Shown: positions 17,714 through 25,885 of the stretch, piece after piece
Numbering within the stretch: position 1 is the first letter of the stretch
Layout of the letters: the number at the start of each line of letters is the position of its first letter
Assembly (NCBI GenBank): GCA_009996515.1
Contig: JAACZV010000010.1
Coordinates: forward strand, 62,001-126,000
Length of the DNA stretch: 64,000 nt
Source: Comamonadaceae bacterium
GTDB taxonomy: Bacteria > Pseudomonadota > Gammaproteobacteria > Burkholderiales > Burkholderiaceae_C
Direction: 5' to 3'
Program-made: the position numbers and the translations under genes
The notes under the pieces: model-generated
What the model was told of the DNA's origin: nothing
The model's input: only the letters and a program-made list of their open reading frames with translations
Databases searched by the model: none

Positions 17714-18712
17714 ATGAGCATTTCCGACGACGACCTGCCGCCCCCCATGCAAGAGCCCGTGGGCGTGCCGCCTCCTCGGGGGGCGACGGTGGCGCCCCAG
17801 CACGAGGTGCTGCTGGCCCAGCTGGCGCGCGACTTCCTGCGCGAGCGGCGCATCGAGCGGCGCTGGCGCACGCTGTTCCGGCTGTTCTGGCTGGGGCTCG
17901 CGGCGCTGCTGGTCTACGGCCTGTGGCAGGGCCGGCACATGACGCCGACGGCCACGCCGCACACGGCTCTGGTCGAGGTGCGCGGCGAGATCGCCGCCGA
18001 CTCCGAGGCCAGCGCCGAGCTGCTGCTGGCCGCGCTGAAGGACGCCTTCAAGGACGACGCGGCCCAGGCCGTCGTGCTGCGCATCAACTCACCCGGCGGC
18101 AGCCCGGTGCAGGCCGGCATCGTCCATGACGAGATCCGGCGGTTGAAGAAGCAGTACGACAAGCCGGTCTATGCCGTCGTCGAGGAGATGTGCGCCTCGG
18201 GCGCCTACTACATCGCCGCGGCGGCCGACGAGATCTACGTCGACAAGGCCTCGGTGGTGGGCTCCATCGGCGTGCTGATGGACGGCTTCGGTTTCACCGG
18301 GCTGATGGACAAGCTGGGCGTGGAGCGCCGCCTGCTGACGGCCGGCGACAACAAGGGCATGCTGGATCCGTTCAGCCCGCTGCAACCCAAGCAGCGGGCC
18401 TATGCCCAGGCCATGCTGGACCAGATCCACCAGCAGTTCATCACCGTCGTGCGCGAGGGCCGCGGCAAGCGGCTGAAGGAGACGCCCGAGACCTTCTCGG
18501 GCTTGTTCTGGAACGGCGAGCAGGCGGTGCAGCAGGGGCTGGCCGACCATTTCGGCAACCTGGACTACGTGGCGCGCGAGGTCGTCAAGGCCGAGGACGT
18601 CATCGACTACACGCCCAAGGACAACGTCGCCGAGCGGCTGGCCAAGCGCTTCGGCGCGGCCATGGGCGCCGGCGCCGTGAAGGCGCTGCGCGACATCGCG
18701 CCCATGCGCTGA
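17714..18712 (+). CDS. sppA: Signal peptide peptidase SppA, short 36 kDa type (S49)
   Basis: Membrane-bound serine protease that degrades cleaved signal peptides. 332 residues with an N-terminal cytoplasmic part, one membrane anchor at about 54-72 (LFRLFWLGLAALLVYGL) and a periplasmic S49 domain. The Ser/Lys dyad is Ser162 (EEMCASGAYYIA) and Lys214 (TAGDNKGMLDPF), 52 residues apart as in the single-domain Bacillus SppA. LRINSPGGSPVQAG is the oxyanion region. It is half the length of E. coli SppA, as usual for this short form. It follows the Rieske gene by a single base. Confidence 0.95.
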   Translation: MSISDDDLPPPMQEPVGVPPPRGATVAPQHEVLLAQLARDFLRERRIERRWRTLFRLFWLGLAALLVYGLWQGRHMTPTATPHTALVEVRGEIAADSEASAELLLAALKDAFKDDAAQAVVLRINSPGGSPVQAGIVHDEIRRLKKQYDKPVYAVVEEMCASGAYYIAAAADEIYVDKASVVGSIGVLMDGFGFTGLMDKLGVERRLLTAGDNKGMLDPFSPLQPKQRAYAQAMLDQIHQQFITVVREGRGKRLKETPETFSGLFWNGEQAVQQGLADHFGNLDYVAREVVKAEDVIDYTPKDNVAERLAKRFGAAMGAGAVKALRDIAPMR

Positions 18713-18730
18713 GGCTGCGCGGCGCCATCG

Positions 18731-18786
18731 TTATTTGCTTATTGCCAATCGTTCGTTCCGCCGAACTAGGGTAAGCACTAGCATGC
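18731..18786 (+). promoter_or_regulatory. AT-rich leader region before the methionine importer
   Basis: The 127 bp before metN contains a stretch that is clearly AT-richer than its surroundings: two TTATT words at 18731 and 18739, TTGCCA at 18742-18747, and TAGGGT (18767-18772) or TAGCAT (18779-18784) as possible -10 boxes. A sigma-70 promoter with a 19-base spacer is possible but poor. No SAM-riboswitch pairing is obvious by eye. The region probably carries the control of the met transport operon, by a regulator I cannot name. Confidence 0.3.
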
Positions 18787-18839
18787 CGGTCTGACTCTCC
18801 TGCGACAGCGCCTTCCGGGGCCGACGCCGCGCCAGACCG

Positions 18840-19847
18840 TTGATAGAACTAGAACAAGTCCAGAAATCCTATGCCGTCGGCCGGCAGCGCATCACGGCGC
18901 TGCGCGGCGTCGACCTGCGCGTCGAGGCCGGCGAGGTGTTCGGCATCATCGGCGCGTCGGGGGCGGGCAAGAGCACGCTGCTGCGCCTGATCAACCTGCT
19001 GGAGCGGCCCGACGGCGGCGCGGTGCGCGTGGCCGGCCAGGACCTGCTGGCGCTGGACGAGGCCGGCCTGCGGGCCGCGCGCCAGCGCATCGGCATGATC
19101 TTCCAGCACTTCAACCTGCTGTCCGGCAAGACCGTGGCCGAGAACGTGGCCTGGCCGCTGCGGATCGCCGGTGGCAGCACGCCGGCCGACATCGCGCAGC
19201 GTGTCGACGCGCTGCTGGCGCGGGTCGGGCTGGCCGATCAGGCGCACAAATACCCGGCCCAGCTGTCGGGCGGGCAGAAGCAGCGCGTCGGCATCGCCCG
19301 CGCGCTGGCCACCGGGCCGCGCGTGCTGCTGTGCGACGAGGCCACCAGCGCGCTGGACCCCGAGACCACGCGCGCCATCCTGACGCTGCTGGGCGAGCTC
19401 AACCGCGAGCTGGGCCTGACCATCGTGCTGATCACGCACGAGATGGAGGTGGTGCGCCGCGTCTGCGACCGCGTCGCGGTGCTGGACGGCGGCGTCATCG
19501 TCGAGCAGGGGCCGGTGGCCGACGTCTTCCTGCATCCGCGCCATGCGGTCACGCGGCGCTTCGTGCAGCAGGCCGAGCATGTGGACGAGAGCCAGCAGCT
19601 GGACGACTTCGCCCATGTGCCCGGGCAGGTGCTGCAGCTGACCTTCCGCGGCGAGCGCACCTACGACCCGCTGCTGGGCGAGGTGGCGCGCCGCACCGGG
19701 CTGGACTTCGGCATCCTGTCGGGCCGCATCGACCGCATCAAGGACCAGCCCTATGGCCAGCTGACGATCTCGGTGGCCGGCGGCGATCTGGCCGCGGCCC
19801 GCGCGCTGCTGGAAGAACGCGGCGTGCATGTGGAGGTGCTGCGCTGA
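18840..19847 (+). CDS. metN: Methionine import ABC transporter, ATP-binding subunit
   Basis: ATPase of the MetNIQ D-/L-methionine importer. 335 residues. Walker A is GASGAGKST, the Q-loop lies near IFQHFNLL, the signature is LSGGQKQR and Walker B is [12 protein letters not shown]. The C-terminal NIL/ACT-like domain (about 260-335) is the methionine-sensing part that mediates trans-inhibition. The only start that keeps the conserved [11 protein letters not shown] is a TTG at 18840, without a strong Shine-Dalgarno sequence, so expression may be kept low. Its stop overlaps the metI start (TGATG). Confidence 0.95.
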   Translation: MIELEQVQKSYAVGRQRITALRGVDLRVEAGEVFGIIGASGAGKSTLLRLINLLERPDGGAVRVAGQDLLALDEAGLRAARQRIGMIFQHFNLLSGKTVAENVAWPLRIAGGSTPADIAQRVDALLARVGLADQAHKYPAQLSGGQKQRVGIARALATGPRVLLCDEATSALDPETTRAILTLLGELNRELGLTIVLITHEMEVVRRVCDRVAVLDGGVIVEQGPVADVFLHPRHAVTRRFVQQAEHVDESQQLDDFAHVPGQVLQLTFRGERTYDPLLGEVARRTGLDFGILSGRIDRIKDQPYGQLTISVAGGDLAAARALLEERGVHVEVLR

Positions 19848-20509
19848 TGGACGCCCTGCTGAACATCGACTGGGCCGAGATCGGCCTGGCCTCCTGGGAC
19901 ACGCTGCTGATGCTGGGCGGCTCGCTGCTGTTCACCGTGCTGCTGGGTCTGCCGCTGGGCGTGGCGCTGTTCCTGTTCGACCGCGGCCAGCTGCTGGCGG
20001 CGCCGCGCGTCTACGCGCTGCTGTCGCTGGTCGTGAACGTGCTGCGCTCGCTGCCCTTCGTGATCCTGCTCATCGTGCTGATTCCGTTCACGCTGCTGGT
20101 GGCCGGCACCTCGCTGGGCGTGGCCGGCGCCATCCCGCCGCTGGTGGTGGGCGCGACGCCCTTCCTGGCCCGGCTGGTGGAGGGCGCGTTGCGCGGCGTC
20201 GACCGCGGCATCGTCGAGGCGGGCTTGGCGATGGGCGCGTCGACCTGGCAGATCGTCTGGCAGGCGCTGCTGCCCGAGGCGCGGCCGGCGCTGTGGTCGG
20301 CCGTCACGGTCACGGCCATCACGCTGGTCGGCTACACGGCGATGTCCGGCGTGATCGGCGGCGGCGGCCTGGGCGACCTGGCGATCCGCTTCGGCTACCA
20401 GCGCTTCCAGACCGAGGTGATGGTCGTGACCGTCGTGCTGCTGCTGTTGCTGGTGCAGCTGCTGCAGATGCTGGGCGACTGGCTGGTGCGCCGCACGACG
20501 CACCGTTGA
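19847..20509 (+). CDS. metI: Methionine import ABC transporter, permease subunit
   Basis: Inner-membrane permease of MetNIQ. 220 residues from the ATG at 19847, with about five membrane helices starting near residue 18. The BPD-type EAA loop that contacts the ATPase is visible as EAGLAMGASTWQIVWQALLPEA. The helix after it contains GYTAMSGVIGGGGLGDLAIRFGYQRF (here read as GYTAMSGVIGGGGLGD then LAIRFGYQRF), typical of MetI. It is translationally coupled to metN. Confidence 0.96.
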   Translation: MDALLNIDWAEIGLASWDTLLMLGGSLLFTVLLGLPLGVALFLFDRGQLLAAPRVYALLSLVVNVLRSLPFVILLIVLIPFTLLVAGTSLGVAGAIPPLVVGATPFLARLVEGALRGVDRGIVEAGLAMGASTWQIVWQALLPEARPALWSAVTVTAITLVGYTAMSGVIGGGGLGDLAIRFGYQRFQTEVMVVTVVLLLLLVQLLQMLGDWLVRRTTHR

Positions 20510-20546
20510 TTGAATACTTTCGTTGTACCCCGAGGAGTTGTCCCGA

Positions 20547-21326
20547 ATGAAAAGCAAGATCATCCTGGCGCTGGCCGCCTTCGCCGTGGCCGCCGCTGCC
20601 AACGCCGCCGACAAGCTGACGGTGGCCGCCACCGCGGTGCCGCACGCCGAGATCCTGGCGTTCGTGAAGCCGGCGCTGGCCAAGCAGGGCGTGGAGCTGG
20701 AGGTGAAGGTGTTCACCGACTACGTGCAGCCCAATGTGCAGGTCGCCGAAAAGCGCCTGGACGCCAACTTCTTCCAACACAAGCCCTATCTGGCCGAGTT
20801 CAACAAGGGCAAGGGTGCCAACCTGCAGCCGGTGGTGGCCGTGCATGTCGAGCCCTTCGGCGCCTACTCGACCAAGCACAAGACGCTGGCCGACATCCCC
20901 GCCGGCGGCACGGTCGCGATCCCGAACGACCCCAGCAACGCCGGCCGCGCACTGCTGCTGCTGGACCGTGCCGGCGTCATCAAGCTCAAGAGCACGGACA
21001 ACATCCTGGCCACGCCGCGCGACATCGCCGACAACCCCAGGAAGCTGAAGTTCCGCGAGATCGAGGCCGCCACGCTGCCGCGCATCCTGCCGCAGGTGGA
21101 CCTGGCGCTGATCAACACCAACTACGCGCTGGAAGCCAAGCTCAACCCGGTCAAGGACGCGCTGGCCATCGAGGACGCCCGCTCGCCCTACGCCAACTGG
21201 CTGGTGGCCCGCGCCGACAACAAGGACGCGCCGGCGCTGAAGAAGCTGGCCGCCGCGCTGAACAGCGCCGAGGTGAAGCAGTTCATCCAGACCCAGTACA
21301 ACGGCGCGGTGGTGCCGGCGTTCTGA
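20547..21326 (+). CDS. metQ: Methionine-binding protein of the ABC importer (NlpA family)
   Basis: Periplasmic substrate-binding protein of MetNIQ. 259 residues from the ATG at 20547, with GAGGAG nine bases upstream. The signal peptide MKSKIILALAAFAVAAAANA ends at a signal-peptidase-I-like AxA site. There is no lipobox cysteine, although many MetQ proteins are lipoproteins. The NlpA domain follows, with AVPHAEIL, FTDYVQPNVQVAEKRLDANF (binding-site region), AIPNDPSNAGRALLLLDRAG and LINTNYALEAKL. It lies 37 bp after metI and is followed by a strong terminator. Confidence 0.95.
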   Translation: MKSKIILALAAFAVAAAANAADKLTVAATAVPHAEILAFVKPALAKQGVELEVKVFTDYVQPNVQVAEKRLDANFFQHKPYLAEFNKGKGANLQPVVAVHVEPFGAYSTKHKTLADIPAGGTVAIPNDPSNAGRALLLLDRAGVIKLKSTDNILATPRDIADNPRKLKFREIEAATLPRILPQVDLALINTNYALEAKLNPVKDALAIEDARSPYANWLVARADNKDAPALKKLAAALNSAEVKQFIQTQYNGAVVPAF

Positions 21327-21350
21327 GCGCCACGGCCGACGCGACGCAAC

Positions 21351-21374
21351 AGCCCGGCCTTGGCCGGGCTTTTT
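21351..21374 (+). terminator. Intrinsic terminator after metQ
   Basis: Nine-base-pair stem of AGCCCGGCC (21351-21359) with its complement (21362-21370) and a tight loop, followed by five T. It ends the metNIQ operon 25 bp after the metQ stop. Confidence 0.85.
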
Positions 21375-21381
21375 CGTTGTC

Positions 21382-21418
21382 CAAGAAGAAAGGCCGCAGC
21401 CCCTGAGAGCTGCGGCCT
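21382..21418 (-). terminator. Intrinsic terminator of the small Lys/His-rich exported protein
   Basis: Read on the minus strand, a perfect 10 bp stem (21409-21418 with 21391-21400) and eight-base loop are followed by TTTCTTCTT. It lies back to back with the metQ terminator and serves the convergent gene at 21439-21711. Confidence 0.72.
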
Positions 21419-21438
21419 TGCGCGGAGCGCTGTCGCGC

Positions 21439-21711
21439 TTACTGCGCCTTGGTCTCGGTCTTCGCGTCGGTCTTGGCGGCATCGCCGGCCTCGGCCTTGG
21501 CGTGCTTCTTCTTCGCGTGATGCTTGTGGCCATGCTTGGCACCGCTGGCGGCCGAGGCCGGGGCGGCGGCCGCGGCAGGCATGGCCGTCGTCGTGGCCGC
21601 CGGCTTGGCGGCCGGTGCCGGCGTGGCCGCGGGGGCCGGGGTCTGTGCCAGGGCCACGCCCGAGGCGAGCGTGATGAGGGCGGTGGCGAATGCGGTCTTC
21701 AGCGTGTTCAT
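21439..21711 (-). CDS. Small exported Ala/Pro/Lys/His-rich protein, unknown function
   Basis: 90-residue protein with a good signal peptide (MNTLKTAFATALITLASGVALAQ, cut here after GVALAQ). The mature part is low-complexity: Ala/Pro repeats, a KHGHKHHAKKKHAKAE basic His/Lys patch, and an Asp/Thr/Lys tail. The patch might bind metal or acidic polymers, but that is inference from composition. A GGAG lies about 11 bases upstream of the ATG at 21711. The frame continues upstream to 21849 without support. It has its own terminator. Many Burkholderiales encode such proteins as hypothetical. Confidence 0.68.
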   Translation of the reverse strand: MNTLKTAFATALITLASGVALAQTPAPAATPAPAAKPAATTTAMPAAAAAPASAASGAKHGHKHHAKKKHAKAEAGDAAKTDAKTETKAQ

Positions 21712-21847
21712 CTTCAAGGCTCCAGGGTGGTGAGGTTGGGGATCCGGGCTTCGCGAAAGCTTGCGATGACAACGAGACCCCGGAGCCGCCGGTTGACCCT
21801 GCGGGCCTGCGTTGCAAAACATTACAAGCGGCCCAGAATCGGGCCTC

Positions 21848-23452
21848 ATGAAGACCTTCGACTGGAAGGCCGGCTACCCGAGCCGGCGCAGCCCGCTGTT
21901 CGCGCGCAACATCGTGTCGACCTCGCATCCGCTCGCGGCCCAGGCCGGGCTGCGGGTGCTGCAGGCGGGCGGCAATGCGGTGGACGCAGCCATCGCCACG
22001 GCGGCCTGCATGACGCTGGTGGAGCCCTGCAGCAACGGCCTGGGCTCGGACGCCTTCTGCATCCTGTGGGACGGCCGGCAGCTGCATGGGCTGAACGCCT
22101 CCGGCCCGGCGCCGGCGGCATGGACGCCCGGCTTCTTCCGGGGCCAGGCCATGCCCCGGCGCGGCTGGGGCTCGGTCACCGTGCCCGGCGCGGTGGGCGG
22201 CTGGGCCGCCTTGAGCGAGCGCTTCGGCCGGCTGCCGTTCGGGGATCTGATGCAGCCGGCGATCGAAATCGCCGAGCGCGGCTATGCCGTGCCGCCCATC
22301 GTGCAGGGCAAATGGACGCAGGCGGCGGCGCTGGGCGAGCTGACGTCGCAGCCCGGCTTTGCGCAGGCCTTCCTGCCCCGGGGACGCGTGCCGGAGGTGG
22401 GCGAGCTGTTCCGCTTCCCCGACGCCGCGCGCAGCCTGAGGCTGATCGCCGAGTCCAAGGGCGAGGCCCTCTACCGCGGCGAGATCGCCGCGGCGCTGGC
22501 CCGCTTCGCGCGCGACACCGGCGGCGCGCTGACCGAGGCCGACCTGGCCGGCTACCGGCCCGAATGGGTCACGCCGCTGGCCAAGGATTTCGCCGGCCAC
22601 ACGCTGCACGAGATTCCGCCCAACGGCCAGGGCATCGCCGCGCAGATGGCGCTGGGGCTGCTGGAGCATTGGGACATCGCCTCCCATGCGGTGGACGGCC
22701 CCGAGGCCCAGCACCTGATGATCGAGGCCATGAAGCTGGCCTTCGCCGACGTCTACCGCTACGTGGCCGAGCCGTCCGCGATGCCGGTCGGCGCGGCGCA
22801 GCTGCTGGACCCCGGCTATCTCGCCGAACGTGCCCGGCTCATCGACCCGAAGCGGGCCCAGGTCTTCGGCGCCGGCAATCCCGTCAAGGGCGGCACCATC
22901 TACCTGACCGCCGCCGACGAGAGCGGCATGATGGTCAGCTTCATCCAGAGCAACTACCTGGGCTTCGGCTCCGGCCTGGTGCTGCCGGGCTACGGCGTCA
23001 GCCTGCAGAACCGCGGCCACTGCTTCTCGCTGGAGGCGGGCCACCCGAATCAGGTCGCGCCGGGCAAGCGGCCCTTCCACACCATCATCCCGGCGTTCCT
23101 GACACGGGACGGCGCGCCCGTCATGAGCTTCGGCGTCATGGGCGGCAGCATGCAGCCGCAAGGCCATCTGCAGACGCTGGTGCGCATGCTGAGCTACGGC
23201 CAGAACCCGCAGGCCGCCTGCGACGCGCCGCGCTGGCGCTTCAACGAAGGCCTGTCCATCAACGTCGAGCCGCACATGCCGGCCGCCACCCTTGCGGCTC
23301 TGCAGGCCCTGGGCCACCAGGTCGGCGACATCCACGACAGCTACCTGGACTTTGGCGCCGGCCAGTTCATCTGGCGGCTGGGCGATCCGGGTGTGGACGG
23401 CTATGTGGCCGCCAGCGACCCGCGGCGCGACGGCGCGGCGGTGGGCTGGTGA
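21848..23452 (+). CDS. Gamma-glutamyltransferase family protein, cytosolic YwrD-like
   Basis: Ntn-hydrolase of the gamma-glutamyltranspeptidase family, 534 residues from the ATG at 21848. It lacks a signal peptide, unlike the periplasmic Ggt. The self-cleaving nucleophile is expected at Thr350 in KGGTIYLTAADESGMM; the large subunit is before it and the small subunit after it. NGLGSDAF, GSVTVPGAVGGW and MGGSMQPQGHLQ are family motifs. Similar cytosolic enzymes are annotated as YwrD-type acylases or glutathione hydrolases, and the acceptor is unknown. The stop overlaps the next gene's start (TGATG), so the two are coupled. Confidence 0.9.
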   Translation: MKTFDWKAGYPSRRSPLFARNIVSTSHPLAAQAGLRVLQAGGNAVDAAIATAACMTLVEPCSNGLGSDAFCILWDGRQLHGLNASGPAPAAWTPGFFRGQAMPRRGWGSVTVPGAVGGWAALSERFGRLPFGDLMQPAIEIAERGYAVPPIVQGKWTQAAALGELTSQPGFAQAFLPRGRVPEVGELFRFPDAARSLRLIAESKGEALYRGEIAAALARFARDTGGALTEADLAGYRPEWVTPLAKDFAGHTLHEIPPNGQGIAAQMALGLLEHWDIASHAVDGPEAQHLMIEAMKLAFADVYRYVAEPSAMPVGAAQLLDPGYLAERARLIDPKRAQVFGAGNPVKGGTIYLTAADESGMMVSFIQSNYLGFGSGLVLPGYGVSLQNRGHCFSLEAGHPNQVAPGKRPFHTIIPAFLTRDGAPVMSFGVMGGSMQPQGHLQTLVRMLSYGQNPQAACDAPRWRFNEGLSINVEPHMPAATLAALQALGHQVGDIHDSYLDFGAGQFIWRLGDPGVDGYVAASDPRRDGAAVGW

Positions 23453-23835
23453 TGGCGATGTTCGAGGCGCTGCGGCTGACCCCGGGCGACGACCTGCGCG
23501 TCACGCTGGAGGCCGGCGCGCGCACGGGCTTCGTCGTCGCCGGCATCGGCAGCCTGGCCCATGCGCAGCTGCGTTTGGCCGGCGACCCCGGCCCGACGCG
23601 CTTCGACGGCCCGCTGGAGATCCTGACGCTGAGCGGCAGCCTGACGCCGGACGGCGCGCATCTGCACGTCAGCGTGTCCGACGCGGCCGGGCGGGTGTTC
23701 GGCGGCCATGTCTGCGCCGGTTGCGAGGTGCTCACGACGGCCGAGCTGCTGGTCGCGCCGCTGCCGGCCGGTTCACTGGCGCGCGGCTTCGATGCGGCGA
23801 CGGGCTATGCGGAGCTGCGCATCCTCAATCCATGA
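23452..23835 (+). CDS. PPC/DUF296-domain protein
   Basis: 127-residue protein consisting of a single PPC (plants and prokaryotes conserved, DUF296) domain. Typical elements are the N-terminal LTPGDDLRVTLEA, GSLAHAQLRL, the EILTLSGSLTPDG strand pair, and GGHVCAGCEVLTTAELLVAPL near the end. In plants the domain is fused to AT-hooks; the bacterial stand-alone form is a small trimeric protein of unknown role. It overlaps the gamma-glutamyltransferase gene by one base, a pairing that suggests shared regulation but no proven link. Confidence 0.88.
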   Translation: MAMFEALRLTPGDDLRVTLEAGARTGFVVAGIGSLAHAQLRLAGDPGPTRFDGPLEILTLSGSLTPDGAHLHVSVSDAAGRVFGGHVCAGCEVLTTAELLVAPLPAGSLARGFDAATGYAELRILNP

Positions 23836-23881
23836 CGGCCGGCACGCGACGCCAGTGCGCCGCGCTGCTAGCATGCCGCCC

Positions 23882-23908
23882 ATGACCAAGTTGCTCGACC
23901 TCGACTGA
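23882..23908 (+). CDS. Possible eight-codon upstream ORF before the MFS gene
   Basis: ATG ACC to TGA encodes MTKLLDLD, 67 bases before the transporter ATG. It is preceded by TAGCAT (about 23869-23874), a candidate -10 box. The segment CAAGTTGCTCGACCTCGAC within the ORF is partly complementary to the stretch 23952-23973 just before the transporter start, which contains GTCGAG and GCAAC. Translation of the ORF could therefore affect access to the transporter's start. This is inference; there is no independent evidence of translation. Confidence 0.25.
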   Translation: MTKLLDLD

Positions 23909-23975
23909 CGCGCCTCACGCGCCGTCCACCCCGGCGGGGCCGCCCCTGCCTGTCGAGTCTCGAAAGCAACAAGTC

Positions 23976-25256
23976 ATGTTCACCCGTCTGATCCAGTTCT
24001 TCACCCTCGCGCCCGGCGACCTGCTGCGCGACGTGGTCTACCGGCGGCTGTGGTCGTCCATCCTGATCTCCTCGCTGGGCGGCCAGATCACCATGCTGGC
24101 CCTGCCGCTGACGGCCGCCGTGCTGCTGGACGCCAGCCCCACGCAGATGGGTCTGCTGCAGGCGATGGAGATCCTGCCCTTCGTGCTGTTCTCGCTGCCG
24201 GCCGGCGTGCTGCTGGACCGTGTGCGCAAACTGCCCGTCTACGTCTGGGGCGAGAGCCTGCTGGCCGTGGCCGTGGCCACCGTGCCGCTGGCGGCCTGGC
24301 TGGGCCTGCTGAGCATGGGCTGGCTGTACGTCGTCGGCTTCGTGCTGGGCTGCGTCTACACGGTGGCCGGCAGCGCGGCGCAGATCGTGCTGACCCAGGT
24401 GGTGCCGCGCGAGCGGCTGGTGGAGGCGCATGCCAAGAACGCGCTGGCCTCGTCGGGCGCCGAGGTCGCGGGCCCGGGCCTGGCCGGCGCGCTGATCAAG
24501 CTGGTCGGCGCGCCGCTGGCGCTGGCCGTGGATGCGCTGCTGTTGCTGGCCTCGGCCGCCATCCTGCGCGGCATCCAGGTCAAGGAGGCGCTGGTGGAGC
24601 GCCGCGGTCAGGCCTTCTGGCCCGAGCTGAAGGCGGGCCTGCGCTTCGTGCGCGAGCGCCGGCTGCTGGTCAGCCTGGCCGCGGCCACCGGCGGCTGGCA
24701 GCTGTTCCACAACGCGGCGCTGGTGGTGCAGATCCTGTACGCGACGCGCGAGCTGAAGCTGTCGCCGCAGACGGTGGGCCTGTCCTATGTCGCTTTGGGC
24801 GCCGGCACGGTGCTGGCCAGCATCTTCGGCCACCGCATCAGCCGCCGCATCGGCCCCGGGCCCTGCCTGGTGCTGGGCTATGCGGCCTGCGGCGTCGGCT
24901 GGCTGCAGCTGGCGCTGACGCCGGCCGGCGCGGCGGGCGTCGTCAGCTTCGGGCTGATGCTGTTCGCCTTCGGCGTGGGCGCCGTGCTGATCTTCATCAA
25001 CTTCCTGTCGCTGCGCCAGGCCGTCACGCCCGCGCCCATGCTGGGTCGCATGACCAGCACCATGCGCTGGCTGATCCTGCTGCCGGCGGGGCCCGGCGCG
25101 CTGATCGGCGGCTGGCTGGGCGAACACCTGGGCCTGCGCTCGGCGCTGGCCTTCTCGGGCCTGGGCGCCTGCCTGCTGGCCGTGCTGGCCTGGCGGCATC
25201 CGGTCATACGCGGCGTGCGCGAGCTGCCCAAGCCGGTGGAGGTGGCGACGGCATGA
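23976..25256 (+). CDS. MFS transporter
   Basis: 426-residue major facilitator superfamily carrier of the group related to MFS_3/enterobactin exporter-like proteins. It has 11 to 12 predicted helices. The loop 2-3 motif is visible as FSLPAGVLLDRVRKLPV. LTQVVPRERLVEAHAKNALASSGAEVAGPGLAG (here LTQVVPRERLVEAHAKNAL then ASSGAEVAGPGLAG) and FINFLSLRQAVTPAPMLGRM are typical of putative drug or siderophore exporters of this subgroup. Substrate unknown. The start at 23976 has no strong Shine-Dalgarno sequence; the leader contains a possible small upstream ORF. Its stop overlaps the next GNAT gene (ATGA). Confidence 0.9.
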   Translation: MFTRLIQFFTLAPGDLLRDVVYRRLWSSILISSLGGQITMLALPLTAAVLLDASPTQMGLLQAMEILPFVLFSLPAGVLLDRVRKLPVYVWGESLLAVAVATVPLAAWLGLLSMGWLYVVGFVLGCVYTVAGSAAQIVLTQVVPRERLVEAHAKNALASSGAEVAGPGLAGALIKLVGAPLALAVDALLLLASAAILRGIQVKEALVERRGQAFWPELKAGLRFVRERRLLVSLAAATGGWQLFHNAALVVQILYATRELKLSPQTVGLSYVALGAGTVLASIFGHRISRRIGPGPCLVLGYAACGVGWLQLALTPAGAAGVVSFGLMLFAFGVGAVLIFINFLSLRQAVTPAPMLGRMTSTMRWLILLPAGPGALIGGWLGEHLGLRSALAFSGLGACLLAVLAWRHPVIRGVRELPKPVEVATA

Positions 25257-25885
25257 GCACCGAGCCCCCGCTGATCGACGTGCCCGAGCGGCTGGCCGGC
25301 GAGCGCACCGTGCTGCTGGCGCCACGCGCCGGCACCGGGGCCGAGATGGCCGTCGTTATCACGCAGTCGCTGTCGCAGCTGCGGCCCTGGATGCCCTGGG
25401 CCCAGGAGGCGCCCACCGCCGAGAGCTCGGAGCTGGTGGTGCGCCGCATGCAGGCCGACTTCATCGCCCGCCGCGACCTGTGTTTCCACATCCATGCCCG
25501 CCGTGCCGACGGCAGTGCCGGCCGGCTGCTGGGCGGTACGGGCCTGCACCGCATCGACTGGGCCATGCGCAAGTTCGAGATCGGCTACTGGATACGCCCG
25601 GACGCCACCGGCCAGGGCCATGTCAGCGAGGCCGTGCGGCTGCTGACCGCACTGGCCTTCGATCGCCTGGGTGCGCGGCGCGTGGAGATCCGCAGCGATG
25701 CACGCAACCTGAGGAGCCGCGCGGTCGCCGAGCGCTGCGGCTTCGAGCTGGAGGGCATCCTGCGCCGCGACGCGCTGGGGGTGGACGGCGCGCCGCGGGA
25801 TACCTGCGTGTATGCGCGGATCTCCTGGCCCGAGCCGCCCGGGGCCGTCGGGGCCGACGCCTCAGGCCCCATGCGGCAGGGCTAG
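25253..25885 (+). CDS. GNAT acetyltransferase, RimJ/RimL-like
   Basis: 210-residue N-acetyltransferase of the RimJ/RimL (Acetyltransf_3) type. LGGTGLHRIDWAMRKFEIGYWI is the beta-strand region (split here as LGGTGLHRIDWA and MRKFEIGYWI), RPDATGQGHVSEAVRLL the acetyl-CoA pyrophosphate loop, and RSDARNLRSRAVAERCGFELEG the C-terminal helix with the NxxSxxxxxxxGF pattern. Candidates are N-terminal acetylation of ribosomal protein or modification of a small molecule. It is coupled to the MFS gene by ATGA. Its stop codon shares the palindrome CTAG with the stop of the convergent ugpQ gene. Confidence 0.9.
   Translation: MSTEPPLIDVPERLAGERTVLLAPRAGTGAEMAVVITQSLSQLRPWMPWAQEAPTAESSELVVRRMQADFIARRDLCFHIHARRADGSAGRLLGGTGLHRIDWAMRKFEIGYWIRPDATGQGHVSEAVRLLTALAFDRLGARRVEIRSDARNLRSRAVAERCGFELEGILRRDALGVDGAPRDTCVYARISWPEPPGAVGADASGPMRQG

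Noticed and set aside
18713-18839. SAM or SAH riboswitch before metN
   Set aside because: I could not find the multi-helix pairing or pseudoknot expected for a known SAM/SAH class in 127 bp; the AT-rich tract is better listed as a possible promoter region.
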